Part shown: positions 11,934-16,988 of the stretch, one piece after another
Numbering within the stretch: position 1 is the first letter of the stretch
Layout of the letters: each line of letters begins with the position of its first letter
NCBI GenBank assembly: GCA_002221725.1
Contig: NJFT01000399.1
Coordinates: 1-16,988 of the forward strand
DNA from: Scedosporium boydii
Taxonomy: Eukaryota; Ascomycota; Sordariomycetes; Microascales; Microascaceae
Length of the DNA stretch: 16,988 nt
Direction: 5' to 3'
Program-made: the position numbers and the translations under genes
Notes under the pieces: generated by a model
What the model was told of the DNA's origin: nothing
Databases searched by the model: none
Seen by the model: only the letters and a program-made list of their open reading frames with translations

Positions 11934-14431
11934 ATGACTGACCTCTCAGCAAACATCCTAGACTGTGCCCATCGCGCGGGCGGCGACTTGCATCTGAACA
12001 GCAAACGTATCATTGCCTGCTGCGACGGTACTTGGAATAACACGTACGTCCTCCGTGTCCCTGACAAGACACTCTCTCCCCTCGAACTAGCTCTAACCAA
12101 GATGCATATTATTTTGTTCAGCAACTCATTGGACTCTGGAATCGCGAGCAATGTCAGCCGTCTATCCGGGGCTATCGCGCAGAAATGTTGCACTGGGAAG
12201 CCACAGATCATTTATTACCACCCCGGAGTTGGCACCGATGAATCCAAGATTTCCAAGTTGGCTGGAGGAATGTTTGGACTTGGGGTACTCTCGGTTAGTC
12301 CTCCTGCTCTTTCCCTTATTTTCTTTTCTTTGGTTTTCTGTAGCTGACTGTGAGGGTAGGATATCGTCGAGACCTACCGATTTATTTGCGACAACTACAA
12401 CTCCGGAGATGAAATCATCATCGTCGGCTTCTCTAGGGGTGCATTCACGGCCCGATCTGTTGCCAACATGATTTGCAGCTTGGGATTTCTCAACCGCACG
12501 GGTCTAGACCAGCTCCCCCGTATTTTCCACGACTATCAGCACTGGTCTGACTGGACATCTGAGTGGAAATACAACGAGGAGGAGTACCTAACGGCGTTTA
12601 ACCTGGAGAACTACGTTAGGATCCAAAGGTTGGGGGCGGCGCGAAAGAATTCTGGGTGGGACGGGAATCTGGAGGACCTCGAGCAACAACTGAAGAACGA
12701 GAAGAGGAGGTTCTTTAAGGAGATGACGACGCTTGCCCGCGACGATTCTAACACAGGGAAGAAGCGCATGGACCTCCGCAAGATGGGAGTCAAGTACCGT
12801 GAGTGGTTGAATAAGGTACGATCATGAACTTTACCCTACAACTCCCTGCCTGTCTGCTCGCTAACATCGTGCCCTAAATGATAAGCACGAGCTAAGCCTG
12901 GTCGAGAGAGGCCCCGATTCATCGTTGGATTGGAGCTCGCCGATTGAGGGGAGGGTGCGGGCCGTTGGTAAGAATAACTATTAATATAAAAAAGCTAACA
13001 CGGAATGCTGACCCACGGACTCCCCGACTCACTAGGTGTCTGGGATACGGTTGGGAGCCTGGGATTCCCACAAATGCCCTGGGGTATACGCAGCCGGGGG
13101 AGGAACGAGGTACCTGTGGCCCTGCCCTTAGGTCCAATCATCTTGACTCTTGACGACTAACGACTGAGCAGCTGAGGTTTGCCGACCTCGATGTCCACCC
13201 TAACGTAGATTACGCCTTCCATGCCCTCGCGCTGGATGAATGGCGCACTGCGTTTGGTCCAACAATGTGGAGTCGAGCTCCCGATAACAACAACACCCAA
13301 CTACGCCAAGTTTGGTTCCCTGGCAACCACGGGAACGTCGGAGGAGGATGGCCAGACCAGCAAATCGCTACCATTGCCCTCGCCTGTGAGACATCACTTA
13401 CGCAATTAACCCACCCCAGAAAAGCGGACTATCACTGACGCACAAGTCTTACTATAGGGATGGCCGACCAGCTCACCTCTGTAGGAGTTGAGTTCAGCAA
13501 GCCTGAGATGCAGCGCATATTTTACAACCTGAATCCTGGGGTAAAGGCGCGGCCTTGGGCTATGGGCAAGATTTGCAACCCAAAAGGGTTAACTACTTAT
13601 CCTGACAAGATGTATGGCTTGCGGCCGTGGCGTTTATTCTCACAAAGGCAAAGGAACGGCCGAAAGCCTGGCCTGTATACCATTGATGGCGCCGACGATG
13701 AAATGCTGCCCAACACCGAGGAGTACGTCCACCCATCAGTTCGCATTCGCTACCTCTACGATGGGAGAGGCCTGGATGACGTGCAGCATTGGACTTGTCG
13801 CTCTCTCACCAAACATGGCTACGGCCTTGCCCACCAGTTGAAGCCATTTCTGGCCCCTCGGCCACATCGTATCCCGGAGGTCTTTACGCCCTTTCACACT
13901 CTTGTAGGGGGGCTTGTTCCCTTCTATGACGGGGCGGGGTCTCCAGGCGACCGTGTTCATCTACACGTCGACATGAAGACGCCCCTGAAATACGTCAGGA
14001 CGGAACAGCCAAACGAAATGGACCTCCTCGAAATCGATAACCCCACTTCTCACTGGGCCTGGAAGATGGAAGATAGAATTCTCCCAGAGGAAGCCCTGGG
14101 AACGTGGGAGCGTATGTACGTGAAGATCAACGACTCGCTGGTTGTGTGGCAGACCGGGGCCGATAAGCGCAGGGACCACAGTCTTATGGCGCAGCGCGAA
14201 GTTGGCACGCGAGCATCGGCCATTTCGAGATATATGAGGAACTCCTGGGGCGCCACTGCTGATAACTCACGTCCGAGATGGAAATTGTTTAAGAAGTCTG
14301 TTCCAGAGAAAGTAAAGCCGGCCGCATTCCCAGGGGAGTACGGCTATCACGACATTACTATATGGCGAGTCAACGATGCGGAGCCCCCAGCAAGGAGATA
14401 TCCAGACTCCGCAACTTTTATGTTAGATTAA
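11934..14431 (+). CDS. DUF2235 (Tle1-like) alpha/beta-hydrolase protein, seven exons
   Basis: Exons 11934-12043, 12122-12293, 12360-12815, 12886-12967, 13036-13109, 13172-13385 and 13458-14431 join in frame to 693 residues. The six introns are 62-78 nt. The DUF2235 signature is clear: KRIIACCDGTWNN near residues 24-36, the nucleophile elbow GFSRGAFTAR with Ser about 119, VWDTVGSLG with Asp about 277, and WFPGNHGNVGGGW with His about 351. These fit the Ser-Asp-His triad of the bacterial type VI phospholipase family Tle1, which belongs to the same domain family. Residues from about 160 to 245 form a charged insertion (EEDLEQQLKNEKRR-like helix). The C-terminal 300 residues have no domain that I recognise. 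No signal peptide or membrane span is seen. Fungal members are numerous and mostly uncharacterised; esterase or lipase activity is an inference. The gene stands alone beside repeat-rich DNA. The start is the ATG that gives 23 residues before the domain. Confidence 0.9.
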
Positions 14432-14874
14432 TAGGGTAGCTTCATCTTATTATAACTAAAGCCCGGCCTTAGGCTGTGGTATCGGAGTAGGGATAGCGCA
14501 GGGCAGGCCAGAGGAACAGCGGTTAAACTTGTTATTACGGCCGGGTTTCCTCGTAGCACGCAAAACAGTAATTTGTAACTATAGAGGATCACGATAGAAC
14601 CGCGGACTGTTACATAGTTTAGTATGTGATAGAATCATGAGGAGAGAGAAAACCAAGGTTCACTATTATGAGCATAGCGCAGTGTCGAGGTCTGTTTCTC
14701 CTTTAGCATGGGCCGAACGAACTATGAATGCCCGAGGGAAGAGGATGAAATCGAGCCGCATTGACTGTCGCATTGAGCCTGGACAACTCCGGCCGAACTG
14801 AGGCTAGGGATCATATAACGGCCTGCGCCGCGTATATAGCTTCGGCAAGAGCCCAAGCCGACTGCTCCACCAGC

Positions 14875-14933
14875 GCTGTAGTGATAGTTCGGGGCCACAA
14901 ACCAGCCGGCGCCCCGAACGGCGGTACTACAGC
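14875..14933. repeat. Imperfect inverted repeat (hairpin)
   Basis: The outer arms GCTGTAGT (14875-14882) and ACTACAGC (14926-14933) are perfect complements. The inner arms GTTCGGGGC (14887-14895) and GCCCCGAAC (14911-14919) are a second perfect 9-bp pair around a 15-nt loop. A 4-nt versus 6-nt bulge separates the two stems. It could be a MITE-type remnant or a structured transcript. Confidence 0.7.
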
Positions 14934-15450
14934 AACGGCAGTAACGGAATATCTACTCCGTCCCCTTTCTAATTGCGGGAACAAACATTGTTGACTAGGA
15001 AAGAAATTTCCTATTGTGATAGTGGAAAAGGTGACAGAAGTGAAAAAGGTTCAGTTCTCCTTTAGGACCAGAAAGACGGGGGCGGAAGAACCTTATTCCT
15101 TTACTAGGACAAGGGCATAGTTATTTCTGTTCTTTTCTTTCCTCTCATCTTAGAGAAGAAGGGCAACAAGTTTAACTTCATAATTAATTAGTCTTTCTTT
15201 AATTTAATTAACTTCTTTTACCTTAGTTCTTACTAATTATCTTCTAGAGTAATCTCAATCTGCTTCTTTTTAGCTAGTCCTGTGTCCCCAGGTGCCCCAT
15301 ATTCGGCACTGACATATTTCTTGACTTCCCTGTATTTGGAGGTCTTCTTTTCACTTGTTTCTGTGTTATTTCTATTGACCAACAGATCCGATATCTGTCT
15401 ATTCCTATACGGGAGCTTTGTAACAGCTTCTTGCAGGACTTGCTTAAACC

Positions 15451-15590
15451 ATTGGCCCAACCATTTCCTTTTCTTTTATGTGGTGTGCGGGCAGGCTGTA
15501 CTGCTCCATCTCAGTAAGAATTGCCTAGACTATTGACCACACATATTTCCTTTTTCATTTGTGTGATGAGCGGGTAGGCTGCGTTGCTCT
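15451..15590 (+). repeat. Degenerate direct duplication, about 58 bp units
   Basis: The unit at 15451-15508 (ATTG.CC..., ATTTCCTTTT, then GTGCGGGCAGGCTGTACTGCTC) recurs at about 15532-15590 as ATTGACC..., ATTTCCTTTTT, then GATGAGCGGGTAGGCTGCGTTGCTC. The offset is about 82 bp. Most differences are C/T or G/A transitions. This looks like an old tandem duplication within a decaying repeat. Confidence 0.6.
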
Positions 15591-15794
15591 GTTTTACTAT
15601 ATATTATGTGCTATGTTTTAGTTACTGCTACATTCTATGAGCTACAGTTTCTACTTGCTAGTATATACCAACTGCTCTACACAATAATACAATAGCAGTG
15701 GTTGACTTGTGGTCTTGACTTAGGGTCTTGCCGAAGCCTGTATGTGGCTTAGCCTAATAGAATTGGATTTCCCCCTCGCTGGTCCCTCGCTCCC

Positions 15795-16109
15795 ATGGCG
15801 GAGAAGTCGAAGATAACAGACTTTTTCAAGCGGCTCCGAGACGACGACGCCTGCGATGAGCCCGAGCCCAAAAACCGCAAAGTGAGACAGGATAGTGCCG
15901 ACGCACCCAGCCCGCCCACCTTGTCGAAGACTGCAGCGGAGCTCGCGAGAGTAACAAGAGAGCAGGCCGTCACCACGATTAAAAGGCTTCGGGACGGGTA
16001 TAAAGACAAGTCCGGGGCAGGTTACACTGCTGCTATTACTAATGAACGTGAGGCGACGGAGCTGAAGGTAGATATCTGCGAGGTGTTCGTAAAGGGTGGT
16101 TCGCTTTGA
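15795..16109 (+). CDS. Short chimeric ORF with N-terminal PIP-box-like motif (probably a gene fragment)
   Basis: The 104-codon ORF has a good start context (CTCCCATGGCG). Residues 4-11 (KSKITDFF) resemble a PCNA-interacting-protein box, with Lys in place of the usual first Gln. The Thr-Asp at 8-9, the two Phe at 10-11 and the basic Arg at 15 also match the layout of PIP degrons. A basic PKNRKVR at 25-31 could be a nuclear signal, and residues 44-70 look helical. Residues 84-104 are exactly antisense to the APH-like kinase relic, so only residues 1-83 can derive from the original gene; the natural C-terminus is lost. No family is recognised. Similar short N-terminal motifs occur in DNA-repair proteins and in some element-derived proteins, but nothing here decides between them. 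Confidence 0.35.
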   Translation: MAEKSKITDFFKRLRDDDACDEPEPKNRKVRQDSADAPSPPTLSKTAAELARVTREQAVTTIKRLRDGYKDKSGAGYTAAITNEREATELKVDICEVFVKGGSL

Positions 16110-16611
16110 CCGGCTGATATTACCGAGTCCTTCGAAGTCGGGGAGTGGACGGCCGTCGACGAACTCAAGGATGAGGAACGAGTCTATCCCGAAGGCGCCA
16201 CCATCGAGGGAGTGTGCTATTATTCGAGGAATCAGGATATTCGTCTGCTCAGATATCAGCCTAGTACTGTCAGCTTTGAAAAGCTATAAAAAAATAATAA
16301 TAACCAAGTAAATAAAATGGGAAACTGGATCATGAGACTTTACCGCATAGTGGCTACCTCTCTCTCCAACTTCTGTAGGGAATCTGAAGCCAAATACGGT
16401 TGGAGGGCACGCGAATCACCCAGGATTCATTACTGGGAAAGCGGACAAAGTAGCACATGTTGAAGCTGCCGCGTGTTGGCGGCTTGAAGAAATAACAAGC
16501 ATCGCCGTTATGATGTTGAGAGGCCAACCGACAGATGGCCTGCTCATCAATTCCATCGATGAAGCGATCACGCTCCTTGTGTAAGCGATCCTCGGCGATA
16601 AGGTCGAGCAT
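16044..16611 (-). pseudogene. APH-like (aminoglycoside phosphotransferase-fold) kinase, frameshifted and truncated
   Basis: On the minus strand, translation from the ATG at 16611 gives MLDLIAEDRLHKERDRF, then ICRLASQHHNGDACYFF and the glycine-loop region RGSFNMCYFVRF..SWVIRVP, typical of fungal APH-family kinases. At about 16404-16407 the frame shifts by one base; the other frame then continues the family pattern (LASDSLQKLEREVATMR, with the Lys/Glu helix). An intron at 16261-16343 (GTAAAG..GCTGACAGTACTAG, 83 nt) follows. The next exon reads LISEQTNILIPRIIAHSLDGG and SFLILEFVDGRPL (hinge region), then HLADIYLQLRRLTF. Resemblance stops near 16044, before the catalytic HxD loop and the metal-binding Asp. 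The gene lacks its C-terminal catalytic half and cannot encode an active kinase. The frameshift alone could be a sequencing error; the missing 3' half cannot. Confidence 0.8.
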
Positions 16612-16988
16612 GTCCTAGATGTTGGGGAGTTACATGTTTAGTGAAAAAGGAGCTTCCAAGCTAGTACAAGGTCAATCAATTGGATAGTCCGTAGTTCCAT
16701 GTAATGATTTTGAACAATCGTCTCTGGCCCCCTTCTAGAGAAACAAATGTCACGTGCAGAAGTAGATAAGTAGCTGTAGGACACCAGTGGCGTAGCGCGG
16801 TGCCCCGCCATACGAGAGCTACAGTACGATATTTGAGTGTAGCACAGTGTGCCTGTCTCTCGGGGCTGTGTCGCAGCCTTGCTGCCCAGCGTCATGCCTC
16901 ATGGATTCGTTATTAGCGACGGTTTCCCGTCCAACTCCCCTCGGATCGGATTGTACGAGACGAGCAAAGCATCGCTAGCCAAACACGG
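16612..16988. other. Region upstream of the kinase pseudogene
   Basis: Presumed promoter side of the minus-strand kinase relic. An open minus-strand frame (16638-16895) shows no resemblance to a family and is separated from the relic by stops. A CACGTG-type E-box lies at about 16750-16755. Nothing else is recognised. Confidence 0.35.

Larger units (their letters stand above)
14432..15794. other. Repeat-like, partly AT-rich stretch without an intact gene
   Basis: From 14432 to about 14990 the composition is balanced, and the stretch contains an imperfect hairpin (14875-14933). From about 14990 to 15750 it turns AT-rich with many TpA steps (for example the TTAATTAA-like block at 15180-15240) and includes a degenerate direct duplication. 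This pattern fits an old, mutated mobile-element remnant, possibly altered by repeat-induced point mutation. No reverse transcriptase, integrase or transposase residue pattern was found. Short ORFs here (14761-14994 +, 15233-15460 -) show no family resemblance. Confidence 0.45.

Noticed and set aside
15233..15460. 75-codon minus-strand ORF as a possible transposon protein piece
   Set aside because: It is Lys/Glu/Asn-rich but has no transposase, Gag or reverse-transcriptase motif. It is more likely a chance frame in AT-rich repeat DNA.
16638..16895. Minus-strand ORF as an upstream exon of the kinase relic
   Set aside because: The relic already begins at a family-typical Met (16611), and this frame shows no kinase-like residues and no clear splice donor.

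Overview
This window looks like nuclear DNA of a filamentous ascomycete (Pezizomycotina, probably Sordariomycetes). The genes are split by many short introns (about 60-230 nt) with GT..AG borders and CTAAC/CTGAC-type branch sites. Promoters are pyrimidine-rich, start contexts are of the CACAATG type, and intergenic gaps are 1-2.6 kb. All complete genes lie on the + strand. The organism assignment rests on gene structure and protein family, not on a database search.

Left and centre (1-11000) read as core genome. A four-exon threonine synthase (139-2183) is followed by a small intronless gene (2943-3359) encoding a coiled-coil protein that ends in an Glu-His-Gln tandem repeat. After a 2.4 kb gap comes a three-exon, four-pass MARVEL-like membrane protein (5767-6520). 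After another 2.6 kb gap comes a six-exon O-acetylhomoserine sulfhydrylase (9156-10985). The two PLP enzymes sit on either side of the homoserine branch point: one consumes O-phosphohomoserine for threonine, the other O-acetylhomoserine plus sulfide for homocysteine/methionine.

The right end (11900-16988) looks accessory. A seven-exon DUF2235 (Tle1-like alpha/beta hydrolase) gene with an intact apparent Ser-Asp-His triad (11934-14431) is followed by about 1.4 kb of repeat-like sequence. That stretch holds a 59-bp imperfect hairpin, then AT-rich DNA with a degenerate direct duplication. Next is a short ORF whose N-terminus carries a PIP-box/PIP-degron-like motif (15795-16109). Its last 21 codons are antisense to a broken minus-strand APH-like kinase gene (16044-16611), which has a frameshift, one recognisable intron and a missing 3' half. 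I found no tRNA, rRNA, CRISPR array or complete transposase.

The most unusual item is the chimeric junction near 16043/16044, where a kinase relic is fused tail-to-tail to a foreign fragment. I do not see a complete new multi-gene system.
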